Of a stretch of DNA of 64,000 bases, positions 45,424 to 54,763 are shown in pieces; position 1 is the stretch's first letter; the number at the start of each line of letters is the position of its first letter. This DNA comes from Lentibacillus jeotgali. GTDB lineage: Bacteria > Bacillota > Bacilli > Bacillales > Amphibacillaceae. Position numbers and translations under genes: made by a program. The notes beneath the pieces are model-generated. The model was not told where the DNA came from. It made no database searches and worked only from the letters and a program-made list of their open reading frames with translations. The DNA lies in assembly GCF_000224785.1 (NCBI RefSeq), contig NZ_AGAV01000014.1, positions 62,001-126,000 on the forward strand, given 5' to 3'.

Positions 45424-45657
45424 TTTATTAAGGCTGTTTTCACATTGTATAATGCTTTTTGCTCCACAGCCGGTAAACACTCTTTTCGCGGTGCGGATGG
45501 CGACTACCAGTTCCCCAGGAGTCTGCGTGTATACGGGATACTTTTGAAGAAAATATACTTAGAGATTTCTTTAAAAAACTATTTTCTAAAAGGTTGTTGT
45601 TGTTTACACAAAATCCATAAACTGCGACGTAAAGGTTGAGTGGAATAACGTCGCTTC

Positions 45658-45763
45658 GGAAATACACTTCGCTTTCCGTGGGCGGCTGGTGAGCCTCCGC
45701 GTGCTGACGCACTGCGGGGTCTCACCTATGCCTCTGCTCCCACAGAAGTCTCCGTGTATTTCC
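45658..45763. repeat. Dispersed palindromic repeat, copy 1
   Basis: About 106 bp, outer arms GGAAATACAC / GTGTATTTCC. Inside are the blocks CTTCGCTTTCC, GGGCGGCTGGTGAGCCTCC and GCACTGCGGGGTCTCACC, shared with 56407-56522 and, in inverted order, with 45845-45962. Non-coding and able to fold into a long hairpin. Confidence 0.85.
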
Positions 45764-45844
45764 TCCGCTAAGTTTTGTTCACTATATCTTGGTAAAACAA
45801 AATATTTTAAGACAGATAAAACTGGATTGCTTAACGCTTAAAAG

Positions 45845-45962
45845 CAGCTGGAATATGCGAGACTCCTGTGGGACAGCGAGCCTAAGAGACCCCACAGCGA
45901 GCGTTCTTTGCGAGCGAGGAGGCTCGTGGTGAGCCCACGGAAAGCGAGTATATTCCAGCTGC
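45845..45962. repeat. Dispersed palindromic repeat, copy 2 (inverted)
   Basis: Outer arms GCAGCTGGAATAT / ATATTCCAGCTGC. Contains GAGACTCCTGTGGGA, AGAGACCCCACAG and GAGGAGGCTCGTGGTGAGCCC, reverse complements of blocks in copies 1 and 3. An insert GCGAGCGTTCTTTGCGAGC distinguishes it. It lies 82 bp from copy 1 in opposite orientation, between accB and spoIIIAH. Confidence 0.85.
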
Positions 45963-46085
45963 GTGGTTAGAGATTCTCGCTAACTTCTGGGTTGTGTCGT
46001 AATTTATATCAACTACGGAAAACGCAACAAAATTTACGAAAAAGCTTAAAGTATTATTCTTTTTGAAATCTGCCTCTATTAAAAA

Positions 46086-46116
46086 TAAAAAACCGGATGC
46101 GTCTCCCACCCGGTTT
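46086..46116 (-). terminator. Terminator of the spoIIIA operon
   Basis: AAACCGGGTGGGAGACGC then CCGGTTTTTTATTTTT on the minus strand, 18 bp after the spoIIIAH stop. Confidence 0.85.
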
Positions 46117-46133
46117 AATGCTTACAAATGCTA

Positions 46134-46712
46134 TTACCCTTCAGCTGGCTGATGGATAACATCCACCGTTATTTCTCCAAATTCATCTTTTACCATCTGC
46201 ATAATATTGGCGGCTTCAGACTTGCTAAATTGTTCCTCTTTCTTGACATGAACAGTAACTTGATCATCGTCATGCCGAACAAGAACATCATTATAGTCGG
46301 CCGCTGCCATAATGGATTCTTCCAGAATGGATTCTTTACTTGAGATCTCATCAAGCTGGTTCATCTCGTTTCTTGCTTCATTTTTCTCTTCAACACTTGC
46401 GGTGCTTGAAGCCACAACATCATCCAGCCTGTCTTTAGTCTCGCTGCGCTCGTCCTGAATTTCCATTCGAATCGTCGCAAATAACTGTTCATCACCCACA
46501 TTGGATATATCATTCACATCGGCATCTGTCTCGCCTTTAGTTGCCTCTTCACCCTCCTGGGCATCGGATGAAGCTGTTTCTTCCTGAGTACTTTCATCCT
46601 GATTTAAATAAGCAAGGTCACCGCCATTTCCAGGTGATGTCATGTAATAGACGCTTAGTACAATCATCAAACTTAACATTGTCAAAAGCCATATCGTTTG
46701 TTTCTTTAACAT
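46134..46712 (-). CDS. spoIIIAH: Stage III sporulation protein AH
   Basis: 192 residues. N-terminal membrane anchor TIWLLTMLSLMIVLSVYYM, acidic Q/E/D-rich stretch (about 35-75), then the YscJ/FliF-like ring-forming domain (about 90-190: VLVRHDDDQVTVHVKKEEQF, IMQMVKDEF). It forms the mother-cell half of the SpoIIQ-SpoIIIAH channel to the forespore. Last gene of the spoIIIA operon. Confidence 0.95.
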   Translation of the reverse strand: MLKKQTIWLLTMLSLMIVLSVYYMTSPGNGGDLAYLNQDESTQEETASSDAQEGEEATKGETDADVNDISNVGDEQLFATIRMEIQDERSETKDRLDDVVASSTASVEEKNEARNEMNQLDEISSKESILEESIMAAADYNDVLVRHDDDQVTVHVKKEEQFSKSEAANIMQMVKDEFGEITVDVIHQPAEG

Positions 46713-46724
46713 ATTTACTCCCTC

Positions 46725-47360
46725 CTAATTTTTTGGCATTACAGATACTCTGTGTGTCGGTACATTGAGTACGCGTGAAATTGCCTCTATTGCCCGCTTT
46801 TCAACCGTTGCATGATCGACTCCCTTCGCAACAACAGCGACACCTCTGACATCCGGCTTTTCTGTTCGGATCAGCAGCGGAACTTCTTTATCACCCTGGT
46901 TTACCAAAACAACCTTTGTTTCCTTTTGACTGTCTTCAATGTCCCTGGTCCCGCCGTTAGTATCAGATTCCTCGGTTACCTGCTGACCAGTTATCAGATT
47001 TTTTTCATAAACTTTAACTTTGGTTGAATCTAGATTGACCATCACCTCTGCTTCTGAAATACCTTCTATTTTGTTCAGCATGTTCGTTAGATCGTCTTCA
47101 TAGCTTCCTTCTATTTCTTTTACATCGGATGTTTTAGATGATTTATCTGAAAATGTTTCGTCAGTGTTCTGCTCTTTTGCATTCTCTGAAGGATCATAAT
47201 TCATTGATGGGTCCTTATTTTCATCATTGGAGGTGAAAACATTGCCAATAATAAGCAGCAGTAGTCCGATCAGCCCTATGACAATAATGTATCCTGCTTT
47301 TTTGGAAACCTTATCCGATGAATCCGACTGTCGTAGTATTTTTTTAAAAAGATTTTTCAA
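46725..47360 (-). CDS. spoIIIAG: Stage III sporulation protein AG
   Basis: 211 residues from TTG 47360 (RBS GGAGGG), overlapping the spoIIIAF stop in TTGA. A membrane helix (AGYIIVIGLIGLLLLIIGNV) precedes a variable linker and the ring-building domain with LTNMLNKIEGISEAEVMVNL and RGVAVVAKGVDHATVEKRAI. It forms a large ring in the intermembrane space of the feeding-tube complex. Annotated frames starting further upstream are less likely. Confidence 0.93.
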   Translation of the reverse strand: MKNLFKKILRQSDSSDKVSKKAGYIIVIGLIGLLLLIIGNVFTSNDENKDPSMNYDPSENAKEQNTDETFSDKSSKTSDVKEIEGSYEDDLTNMLNKIEGISEAEVMVNLDSTKVKVYEKNLITGQQVTEESDTNGGTRDIEDSQKETKVVLVNQGDKEVPLLIRTEKPDVRGVAVVAKGVDHATVEKRAIEAISRVLNVPTHRVSVMPKN

Positions 47361-47989
47361 GATGACCCTCCCTCCCCAATAATGGTAATTTTTTCTTTCT
47401 CTACATCCCACACATTGTGCAACAGCTGCTTAATCCCTTCTGCATCGAGGTCTGCTTCATCATTCATCGGCTCATCTGTATTAATGACTACATCGTCAAC
47501 AGCATTCACTCCCCCCTCCCCTGGTTCGGATTCCTTTAGTGTGACTTTGACCTTATCCAAATTTTCATTCAGATTTTCGTATGTAAGTTCAGTCTGCGAG
47601 GAAAATTGAAAATCGATATCTGCTATTTCTTTCCTGTACTCCTCCTGCAGGGGATTATTTGCTAAATCTTTTAATTGGACAGCCATTTGTTCTAAAATAT
47701 ATGCACGTTGCGAGGCTTGTATTTCACTTTTTTGCTTTTTCATCAAATTTTCTGTCTCACTATTTTCAATACGCTCTTGATCCATCTCTGTAAAAGACGC
47801 CTCCAGAGCCTGTCTAACATCCAAATCAAACAAGTAGAATACGGGTTTTAAAAAAATAAGAATTAGGATCAGTCCCATTGCTAATTTGACGTATTTTTTC
47901 ATTGAGTTGGCCGGTATAAGCAAGTCCACGACAGATGCCAGTAATAAAAATATAACAATTTGGGTCACCCAATTAATCAATAAATCCAT
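47357..47989 (-). CDS. spoIIIAF: Stage III sporulation protein AF
   Basis: 210 residues. Two N-terminal transmembrane segments (WVTQIVIFLLLASVVDLLIP and YVKLAMGLILILIFLKPVFY) and an extracytoplasmic ring-building-like domain to the C-terminus. Between spoIIIAE (10 bp) and spoIIIAG (4-bp overlap). Confidence 0.93.
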   Translation of the reverse strand: MDLLINWVTQIVIFLLLASVVDLLIPANSMKKYVKLAMGLILILIFLKPVFYLFDLDVRQALEASFTEMDQERIENSETENLMKKQKSEIQASQRAYILEQMAVQLKDLANNPLQEEYRKEIADIDFQFSSQTELTYENLNENLDKVKVTLKESEPGEGGVNAVDDVVINTDEPMNDEADLDAEGIKQLLHNVWDVEKEKITIIGEGGSS

Positions 47990-47999
47990 TATTCCACTC

Positions 48000-49193
48000 C
48001 TAACGCAGGAGAATCGTAATATTACTGGCAGCCACTAAAATGACAATTGCCAGAAAAAACATTAATGTCACGGCTAATAGACAAGCAAGAATTAATACAA
48101 TATACTTGCTGATTATATCGAGTGTTGAAATGACAGGTCCATCGCCAATCGGCTGAAGAATGGCTGCGGATAGCTTATAGATCAGAGCTATAGCAAAAAT
48201 TTTAAGCGCCGGAAACAGGGCAAGCAATACGATTATCATCACACCTACAATCCCGACTGCATTTTTCAGTAATAAAGATGCGCTTAAAATGGTGTCCGTT
48301 GCATCGGTAAACGTCCTCCCGACTACCGGGATAAAATTACCGGTAATGAATTTGGTCGTTTTCATCGCCACGCCATCCTGTACGGCACTAGATGCGCCCT
48401 GTACCGACATAACCCCTAAAAAGATGGTTAAGAAGACACCAAGCGTCCCCATTCCAACTTGTTTAAACAAATTTGCCAAATTCGTAACCTTATAATTTTC
48501 ATTCAGCGTACTCACAATTAATAACAGAGCAGCCAAAAATAACAATGGCAAGATAAACCTTGAGACGAGAACACCGCTCACGTTAATAAGAAATACAATA
48601 ATCGGGTGGAAAAATGAAACCGTAATAACATTCCCCAGTGTCGCCATAATCCCGAGAACAAGCGGCAATAAAGCAATCATGAAACTGCTCATCATATCAA
48701 TCGCGTCGTTTGCATAGGACACAGCAAGATAAAAACTGTTTAAAACCAGATATATCAGGACAATATAGACAACATAATAAGCAATTTTGCTGACCGCACT
48801 CTTTTCAAAAGCAGTATGCATTGTTTGTAAAATCGTCGAAAACAATGTCAGTATCAGAAGAGTTCCCAATAGTTTCCCGTTCAGAATCAATTCATGAAGT
48901 AGAAACTCAAGAAGTCCCCATAATGTATTTTTTAGCGAAAATGAACCATCCGATTTAATGAATTCATAGATACTCGTTTTTTCCAGCTCGGGGACATAAC
49001 CACCGTACTCATCTACGAGTGTCCTCCAGTGTGATTGAATCCCGTCTAGTGAAACATCATTCAATAGCTGATTTTCTATATCATCCGGCCGCAGTTCTTC
49101 CTGATTTTCTGCAGCAGACACGGTTCCCTGCCCGACGAGGAGTAACAGCGGAATGAAAATGACTATGAATACTGTCCGCTTTTTTTTTATCAC
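48000..49193 (-). CDS. spoIIIAE: Stage III sporulation protein AE
   Basis: 397 residues with a signal peptide (TVFIVIFIPLLLLVGQGTVSA) and about seven membrane segments in the C-terminal two thirds (for instance LFPALKIFAIALIYKLSAAI). Polytopic core protein of the SpoIIIA transporter. Length matches the B. subtilis protein. Confidence 0.95.
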   Translation of the reverse strand: MIKKKRTVFIVIFIPLLLLVGQGTVSAAENQEELRPDDIENQLLNDVSLDGIQSHWRTLVDEYGGYVPELEKTSIYEFIKSDGSFSLKNTLWGLLEFLLHELILNGKLLGTLLILTLFSTILQTMHTAFEKSAVSKIAYYVVYIVLIYLVLNSFYLAVSYANDAIDMMSSFMIALLPLVLGIMATLGNVITVSFFHPIIVFLINVSGVLVSRFILPLLFLAALLLIVSTLNENYKVTNLANLFKQVGMGTLGVFLTIFLGVMSVQGASSAVQDGVAMKTTKFITGNFIPVVGRTFTDATDTILSASLLLKNAVGIVGVMIIVLLALFPALKIFAIALIYKLSAAILQPIGDGPVISTLDIISKYIVLILACLLAVTLMFFLAIVILVAASNITILLR

Positions 49194-49211
49194 GCAGCCA
49201 TTACCCCTTTC

Positions 49212-49604
49212 TTAAACCGTAGATACGAAGCTTAATATAGCCTCGATCACAGCAGTAATAATCGGAACAGCCAGCAAGAGGATAAATATCTTTCCGGCCA
49301 GTTCAATCTTGGCTGCCACTGAACTGAGCCCTGCATCCTTTGTGAGATTTGCTCCAAGTTCAGCAATATAAGCGATCCCGATGATTTTTAAAATCGTTTC
49401 CATATACATGCCATCGACATTTGCTTTATTTCCAAGTGACTCTATCATTTTAAAAATAATACCTATTTGCTGAATGATAGCCAAAAAAATAAGGACCGCT
49501 GTTATAAGAACTAAAAAAAACGCAAAGGATGCATTGATTTCTTTCAGGATGATGTAAAGAATACTGGCGATGATCCCAATAACCACAATTTGTATGATAT
49601 CCAT
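49212..49604 (-). CDS. spoIIIAD: Stage III sporulation protein AD
   Basis: 130 residues, four hydrophobic segments (IIQIVVIGIIASILYIILKE, FAFFLVLITAVLIFLAIIQQ, IIGIAYIAELGANLTKDAGL, IFILLLAVPIITAVIEAILS). Related to SpoIIIAC. Predicted inner part of the channel. Confidence 0.93.
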   Translation of the reverse strand: MDIIQIVVIGIIASILYIILKEINASFAFFLVLITAVLIFLAIIQQIGIIFKMIESLGNKANVDGMYMETILKIIGIAYIAELGANLTKDAGLSSVAAKIELAGKIFILLLAVPIITAVIEAILSFVSTV

Positions 49605-49610
49605 CTATGA

Positions 49611-49817
49611 CTACCCCTGGAAAAGGAATACGGATTTAATCTGCTGAAACAGATCAGAAAGGCCATTAACCACAATGACCAGGACAATAATAAAACCTAC
49701 CAGTGTCGCAAATTGAGCTATTTCTTCTTTTCCCATTTGCTTTAGTATCGTATGAATAAGTGCAACAATAATGCCGATTCCTGCAATTTGAAATAAGATT
49801 GAAGCATCAATAGCCAT
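49611..49817 (-). CDS. spoIIIAC: Stage III sporulation protein AC
   Basis: 68 residues from ATG 49817 (MAIDASILFQIAGIGIIVAL), RBS GGGAAGGGAGTAC; the longer open frame is not family-like. Two membrane helices, duplicated relative of SpoIIIAD, whose start lies 7 bp after its stop. Confidence 0.93.
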   Translation of the reverse strand: MAIDASILFQIAGIGIIVALIHTILKQMGKEEIAQFATLVGFIIVLVIVVNGLSDLFQQIKSVFLFQG

Positions 49818-49836
49818 AGAAGTACTCCCTTCCCTT

Positions 49837-50349
49837 CTAAATGAGCAGCAATACAATAAACAGACCGCATAACAGCCCCAGGCTTTTGGCCATTTTACTG
49901 TATCTGTATTGGTTTTCCCTGGCATCATCGAGTTCACGGTCCAGGTGCTTTATTGTCAGATGAATATGCTTTTGCTGCTGGTCAAAATCGTGTTGACCAA
50001 GTGTTCTGCCAAACTGCTTCAAGATTTCTGCTTCATTTGAATCAAGTGCTGATGACTTTATTAATCCTTCTAAATGCCAGTTCCAAACCTGGGCCAAATC
50101 ATTGTTATTTTGACTCAGCGAGGTATTTAACAGATCAAAAAATGAGCTGATTGGTTCCGGAATTTGTTTCGCTATCGTGGCAAACGCATCCGGTAAAGGC
50201 AATTGACTATATAATATTTCCGCTTCCAAAATCTGCAAAGCATTTTTCATGTGCCGGATATGTTTTGGCCGTTCGTTCAGTTTTTTACTGATGTCAAAGC
50301 CTGCCAGTGTTGTTGTGCCTATGAAAAGAAGCGCGCCAATCCACTGCAT
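49837..50349 (-). CDS. spoIIIAB: Stage III sporulation protein AB
   Basis: 170 residues. N-terminal hydrophobic anchor (WIGALLFIGTTTLAGFDISK), then a helical domain beginning ERPKHIRHMKNALQILEAEI and a C-terminal membrane segment YSKMAKSLGLLCGLFIVLLLI. Its start lies inside the 3' end of spoIIIAA, with a 56-bp overlap that is longer than usual. Confidence 0.93.
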   Translation of the reverse strand: MQWIGALLFIGTTTLAGFDISKKLNERPKHIRHMKNALQILEAEILYSQLPLPDAFATIAKQIPEPISSFFDLLNTSLSQNNNDLAQVWNWHLEGLIKSSALDSNEAEILKQFGRTLGQHDFDQQQKHIHLTIKHLDRELDDARENQYRYSKMAKSLGLLCGLFIVLLLI

Positions 50350-51271
50350 TAGTTACGCACCTCGATTTCTGCAAAAGATTTTCTTCATTTTCGTTATAAA
50401 CCCGATAAATATCACCTGGCTTGTCCTGTCTGTTTAATAAAACGAATCGGCGAAAAACTTGCTGATCAAAAAGTGGCTTCAAAGATGGCCGCTTCTTCAG
50501 TGCTTCAAGCGAGCTGCTGTGAATGGTGCAGACGACTGCTACTCCAGCATTGACGGCTTCCATTAAAGCTTGTACATCTGATTCGCTGCCGATTTCATCG
50601 ACCACTAGTACTTCAGGTGACATCGATCTGATCATCATCATCATGCCCTCATCTTTAGGACAAGCATCCATCACATCGGTCCTTACCCCTAAATCATGCT
50701 GGGGTATGCCTTTATGTGAACCGCCGATTTCCGATCGTTCATCCACAACCCCGACTTTATGTGCTCCTGCTTTGTCCCAGCCTGAACCAATCATGCGTGC
50801 CAGATCGCGAATCAATGTCGTTTTTCCCGTTTGCGGCGGTCCGATAATGAGCGTATTAACGTATTTATTATGGTACAAATAAGGGATGAGTGGCAGAGCC
50901 GCACCGATGGTTTGTTTGGCAATACGAATATTGAAAAACGTGATATGCCGGATAGCTTTCACCTGGCCATGCAGCGTGTTGACTTTACCGGATAAGCCGA
51001 CACGGTGTCCGCCTTCAATGGTGATGTACCCCTCCCTCAATTCATCTTCCATCCGATATAAAGAGAATTCACTTAGCTGATTCAGCAAAAATATGCCATC
51101 GTTCTTGTCAGGTCTGATTCGGTCAAGCCATTCCGTATGATTGTCAAAAACAAATTCAAGCGGCCGCTGAAGCCTGAAACGGATTTCCTGTATGCCGGAC
51201 CAGCGATTATGGAGTTTTTTATTGATCCCTTGTCTTATTTTTTCCGGGAATAAGCGCAATATCTCTTCCAT
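50294..51271 (-). CDS. spoIIIAA: Stage III sporulation protein AA (ATPase)
   Basis: 325 residues. A secretion-type AAA ATPase with Walker A IIGPPQTGKTTLIRDLARMI, GVVDERSEIGGS and Walker B PEVLVVDEIGSESDVQALME. First gene of the spoIIIA operon, the motor of the complex. The C-terminus (RHNNTGRL) extends into spoIIIAB. Slightly longer than the B. subtilis protein. Confidence 0.95.
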   Translation of the reverse strand: MEEILRLFPEKIRQGINKKLHNRWSGIQEIRFRLQRPLEFVFDNHTEWLDRIRPDKNDGIFLLNQLSEFSLYRMEDELREGYITIEGGHRVGLSGKVNTLHGQVKAIRHITFFNIRIAKQTIGAALPLIPYLYHNKYVNTLIIGPPQTGKTTLIRDLARMIGSGWDKAGAHKVGVVDERSEIGGSHKGIPQHDLGVRTDVMDACPKDEGMMMMIRSMSPEVLVVDEIGSESDVQALMEAVNAGVAVVCTIHSSSLEALKKRPSLKPLFDQQVFRRFVLLNRQDKPGDIYRVYNENEENLLQKSRCVTNAVDWRASFHRHNNTGRL

Positions 51272-51358
51272 TACAATGTCCTCACCTTACAATAGCTTGT
51301 TAGTAAATGTATGTTTGTGAAAACAAATTATGACTATGCTTACGGTAAAAACGCCTAT

Positions 51359-51390
51359 AAAAAAAGCGACCCTATAATTTAGGATCGCTT
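51359..51390 (-). terminator. Terminator of efp
   Basis: AAGCGATCCTAAATTATAGGGTCGCTT followed by seven T residues on the minus strand, 18 bp after the efp stop and upstream of spoIIIAA. Confidence 0.88.
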
Positions 51391-51408
51391 AACCGTTCAA
51401 TGATTCAA

Positions 51409-51966
51409 CTAAGCTCTTGATACATATTTGCCTTCTGTTGTACTGATTACTAATACGTCACCCTGATTAATAAAGAGTGGGACCTGTACAACATATCCTG
51501 TTTCCAGTGTCGCAGGCTTTGTTCCGCCGCTTGCTGTATCTCCTTTTAAACCCGGTTCGGTTTCCGTTACAGCCAGCTCGACGTTTTTCGGCAATTCAAC
51601 GCCGATTACTTCGCCCTCATATGTCACAACAGACACTTCCATATTCTCGCGCATGAAATTTAATTCATTTTCAATTTGGCTTGTCTGCAGTTCCAACTGT
51701 TCATACGTATTTGTATCCATAAATGCGTGAGTGTCACCAGATGCGTATAAATACTGCATTTTTCTATTTTCAATATGTGCCCTATTTACCTTTTCACCAG
51801 CACGGAATGTTTTGTCCTGGATATTGCCACTTCGCAGATTCCGCAATTTTGACCGAACAAAAGCGGCACCTTTTCCTGGTTTAACGTGCTGAAAATCAAC
51901 GACTTGCCAAATGTCATTATCAACTTCGATTGTCAGACCAGTTTTAAAATCGTTTACTGAAATCAT
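51409..51966 (-). CDS. efp: Translation elongation factor P
   Basis: 185 residues, three OB/KOW domains. The tip loop [17 protein letters not shown] holds the lysine at about 32 that carries the modification in Bacillus. The C-terminal signature in [20 protein letters not shown] and [14 protein letters not shown] is clear. Relieves ribosome stalling at polyproline. Confidence 0.97.
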   Translation of the reverse strand: MISVNDFKTGLTIEVDNDIWQVVDFQHVKPGKGAAFVRSKLRNLRSGNIQDKTFRAGEKVNRAHIENRKMQYLYASGDTHAFMDTNTYEQLELQTSQIENELNFMRENMEVSVVTYEGEVIGVELPKNVELAVTETEPGLKGDTASGGTKPATLETGYVVQVPLFINQGDVLVISTTEGKYVSRA

Positions 51967-51986
51967 TCCAAAAAAGCCCCCTTGAC

Positions 51987-53048
51987 CTAGAGTTGGATTA
52001 ATTCTTTTTCTGCATGTGTCAGCCGTTCGCTGCCTGACTCTGTTATGACTATATCGTCTTCAATACGGCAGCCGCCAACATTTGGGATATAGATACCGGG
52101 CTCAACGGTTACGACCATCCCCGGTTCGAGCTTTTTGCCGGAACGGAACGACAATGCCGGTCCCTCATGAACTTCCATGCCAAGCCCGTGTCCTGTTGAA
52201 TGGCCAAAATACTCCCCATAGCCTTCTTCTTTTATATAATCGCGTGTCAAAGCATCAGCCTCTTTACCGGTCATACCTGGTTTCAGTCCATCAACTCCGC
52301 GCAGTTGGGCTTTTAAAACCGTGTCATAAATTGTTTTGAGTTCATTACTGATCTCTCCAACCGCAACTGTCCGGGTTGTATCAGAGCAATACCCGTTAAA
52401 CAGTGCGCCATAATCCATCGTTACCAGCTCACCGGATTGGATTTCTTTGTCAGAGGCAACACCATGTGGAAGAGCGGCACGGTAACCTGATGCAACAATA
52501 ATGTCAAAACTTGATGATGCCGCCCCTTGTCTGCGCATAAAAAATTCAAGCTCATTTGAAATATCAATTTCTTTAACACCTGGTTTAATATAGCCCCGTA
52601 TATGCTCAAATGCATCATCAGCTATTCTGGCTGCCTGTTTTAAAATCGCAAGCTCACTTTCTGATTTAATCAGACGAAGATCTTCAAGAAACCCGCTGAC
52701 AGGCACCAGCTCAGCCTCAAAACTCTTATTATACTGTTCGTAGACCGAAAACGTCACATGATCTTTTTCAAAGCCGACACGTTTTACGTTCATTTGCTTT
52801 AACTGATCATTTATTTCTTCATGAATTAACCCTTTATGTTCGACAACTTCAAAATCAGTTATTTGGTCGTTCGCCTGTTCTATGTAGCGGAAATCGGTAA
52901 TGAAACGGGCATCATCCAAACTGACTATGGCTGCCCCTGCTGTCCCGGTGAATCCGGTTATATACCTTCGATTGACTGGGCTGGCGATTAAAATGGCATC
53001 CATATTGTTTTCCCGTAATTTTCCGCGAAGTTTACTTAAATTCCCCAT
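51987..53048 (-). CDS. yqhT: M24 family Xaa-Pro peptidase (YqhT)
   Basis: 353 residues. N-terminal creatinase-like domain and C-terminal pita-bread fold with metal ligands in [20 protein letters not shown] (two Asp), [16 protein letters not shown] (His), VTVEPGIYI (Glu) and [10 protein letters not shown] (Glu). Cytoplasmic aminopeptidase for X-Pro peptides. 21 bp upstream of efp and probably co-transcribed, a pairing fitting with proline-rich protein turnover. Confidence 0.94.
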   Translation of the reverse strand: MGNLSKLRGKLRENNMDAILIASPVNRRYITGFTGTAGAAIVSLDDARFITDFRYIEQANDQITDFEVVEHKGLIHEEINDQLKQMNVKRVGFEKDHVTFSVYEQYNKSFEAELVPVSGFLEDLRLIKSESELAILKQAARIADDAFEHIRGYIKPGVKEIDISNELEFFMRRQGAASSSFDIIVASGYRAALPHGVASDKEIQSGELVTMDYGALFNGYCSDTTRTVAVGEISNELKTIYDTVLKAQLRGVDGLKPGMTGKEADALTRDYIKEEGYGEYFGHSTGHGLGMEVHEGPALSFRSGKKLEPGMVVTVEPGIYIPNVGGCRIEDDIVITESGSERLTHAEKELIQL

Positions 53049-53061
53049 ATGATCATCCCTT

Positions 53062-53496
53062 CTATTTATTTTTTAAAAAAGCAAATGCTGCAAGCCGATA
53101 GCTGTCCATGCCGAAACCGACAATCTGTCCATAACAAACAGCCGCAAGCATAGACTGATGGCGAAATGTCTCACGTTTGTGCACGTTGGATATATGCACC
53201 TCGATAACTGGAATATCAATCGCGGCAATCGCATCCCTTAATGCAACGCTTGTATGGGTATAGGCAGCAGGATTAAAAATCACCCCATCATACGGTTTTT
53301 CATTTGCCTTATGCAGATAATCTATCAGTTCTCCCTCATGATTTGACTGATAGCAGTCCAGTTCGCCCCCTTGCCCTTCAACCAATTTGGCTAGTTTTTC
53401 TTCAATCGTCTGTAAAGTGAACTCTCCATAAATTTCCTTTTCCCGTTTTCCCAATAAGTTAATATTCGGACCATTCATCAGCATGAGACGTTTCAT
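53062..53496 (-). CDS. aroQ: 3-dehydroquinate dehydratase type II
   Basis: 144 residues from ATG 53496 (MKRLMLMNGPNINLLGKREK), chosen by family length; AAAGGA lies about 12 bp upstream. Active-site blocks: NGPNINLLGKRE, YQSNHEGELIDYLH, FNPAAYTHTSVALRDAI, PVIEVHISNVHKRETFR. Shikimate pathway. 13 bp before yqhT, so in one operon. Confidence 0.94.
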   Translation of the reverse strand: MKRLMLMNGPNINLLGKREKEIYGEFTLQTIEEKLAKLVEGQGGELDCYQSNHEGELIDYLHKANEKPYDGVIFNPAAYTHTSVALRDAIAAIDIPVIEVHISNVHKRETFRHQSMLAAVCYGQIVGFGMDSYRLAAFAFLKNK

Positions 53497-53587
53497 GTGT
53501 TGTTTCATTCCTTTATCAATCATAATAGTTATGGACTGTTCCAGTTTATCACAAACTAAAACGATTGAGTAATCCAACGGGTATAAT

Positions 53588-54106
53588 TCAGCTTCCACGA
53601 TCCTTTTCAGATTTTAATTTATACAGCGTATCAGTATAATCGTAAGATATGGAATACCCGATAAACGTACCATATAATACATATAGACAGATTGTCGAAA
53701 CAATCGTATTGGCATTCAAGTCCCGCAATGGAGGAATATTTGGAAAGATTGGCTGAACGATATAAAACACAATGAACCATAAAACGATCCCATACGCGAC
53801 ACCCATCCAGAGTGAATTGACCTTTTTAAACAGTATGAAATAAATGAACGCTGTCAATAGAGAGATGACGCCAATCATCAAAATAGACAAAACAGTTCCA
53901 AGCCAGCCGTCAATCCAGCTTGCCGTAAGCCAGGAACGGAGCAGATAACTCTTTGGGGCCACCTCAGAAAAATTAAAGTAGTATAACACCACTCCAAAAA
54001 ATCCACCCAATAATCCTCCGATAAACCCCGTCAGCAATGAACGGGATAAAATGCTAATCGGTTCTTCCTGTTTATTCTGTTCAAGACGCTGATCTTGTTT
54101 TTCCAT
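53588..54106 (-). CDS. yqhR: YqhR family membrane protein
   Basis: 172 residues from ATG 54106 (RBS GGAGGTG). Four membrane helices, for example LLTGFIGGLLGGFFGVVLYY, LSILMIGVISLLTAFIYFIL, VAYGIVLWFIVFYIVQPIFP. A conserved Bacillaceae protein of unknown function upstream of aroQ, named by synteny and topology. Confidence 0.85.
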   Translation of the reverse strand: MEKQDQRLEQNKQEEPISILSRSLLTGFIGGLLGGFFGVVLYYFNFSEVAPKSYLLRSWLTASWIDGWLGTVLSILMIGVISLLTAFIYFILFKKVNSLWMGVAYGIVLWFIVFYIVQPIFPNIPPLRDLNANTIVSTICLYVLYGTFIGYSISYDYTDTLYKLKSEKDRGS

Positions 54107-54370
54107 TAGAAACACCTCCATTTATATTGTTGCCGAATACCGCAAAACCAATCATCAATTTCACGGTTAATTAACTGGTTTTAGGGAGCATTTTCTAGTA
54201 AAATAAGAAGTGTAAAATACCTCGGCAAATCATGCATATTTTATACAGGAACGGAAACAATTATTAATAACATAAAATTTTTTAAAGACGATAAAGAAGA
54301 TGATAAAACTAGCGGTAATCGTGGTATAAGTATAGTAGGCAGTACTAAAAGCGTGAAAGGAGGATATCAA

Positions 54371-54748
54371 ATGGGTAATAATAAAGGTACTTTGGTGGTT
54401 TATTTAGTTATCGGGTTGGCCATTATTGGTGTTGTGACACAGTTATTTACCAATACAGCTTCTTTTCTGACCAGTATATTTACAATGCTCGGGTTTGGTA
54501 TTGCCATTTTTGCGGTCATGTATTTTGTTTTTTTCAAGAAACGAACACCGTCAAACGATAACAAAAAATATAAAAAGGCGGTTAAACAATCAAAAGCCAA
54601 ATATAGCAGCCAGCAAAACAAACCCAAAACTCCTTCTAAACGTCCGCAGCAGCCATTTTCACTGAAAAAGAAATCCAATAAGCGCCCGTCCCATTTGCGG
54701 GTTATTGACGGGAATAAATCAAAAAGAAAAAACCGGGCCAGCTTTTAA
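54371..54748 (+). CDS. yqhP: SA1362 family / YqhP protein
   Basis: 125 residues from ATG 54371 (RBS AAAGGAGG). Two hydrophobic helices (LVVYLVIGLAIIGVVTQLFT and FTMLGFGIAIFAVMYFVFF) followed by a long basic, disordered tail (KKYKKAVKQSKAKYSSQQNK ... HLRVIDGNKSKRKNRASF). Family function unknown. Convergent with yqhO, sharing a terminator. Confidence 0.82.
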   Translation: MGNNKGTLVVYLVIGLAIIGVVTQLFTNTASFLTSIFTMLGFGIAIFAVMYFVFFKKRTPSNDNKKYKKAVKQSKAKYSSQQNKPKTPSKRPQQPFSLKKKSNKRPSHLRVIDGNKSKRKNRASF

Positions 54749-54763
54749 ACTGTCCGGTTTTTA
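54727..54763. terminator. Bidirectional terminator between yqhP and yqhO
   Basis: AAAAAACCGG and TCCGGTTTTTAG form a stem with a loop of about 16 nt; both directions end in a T-run. It overlaps the last codons of yqhP. Confidence 0.8.
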
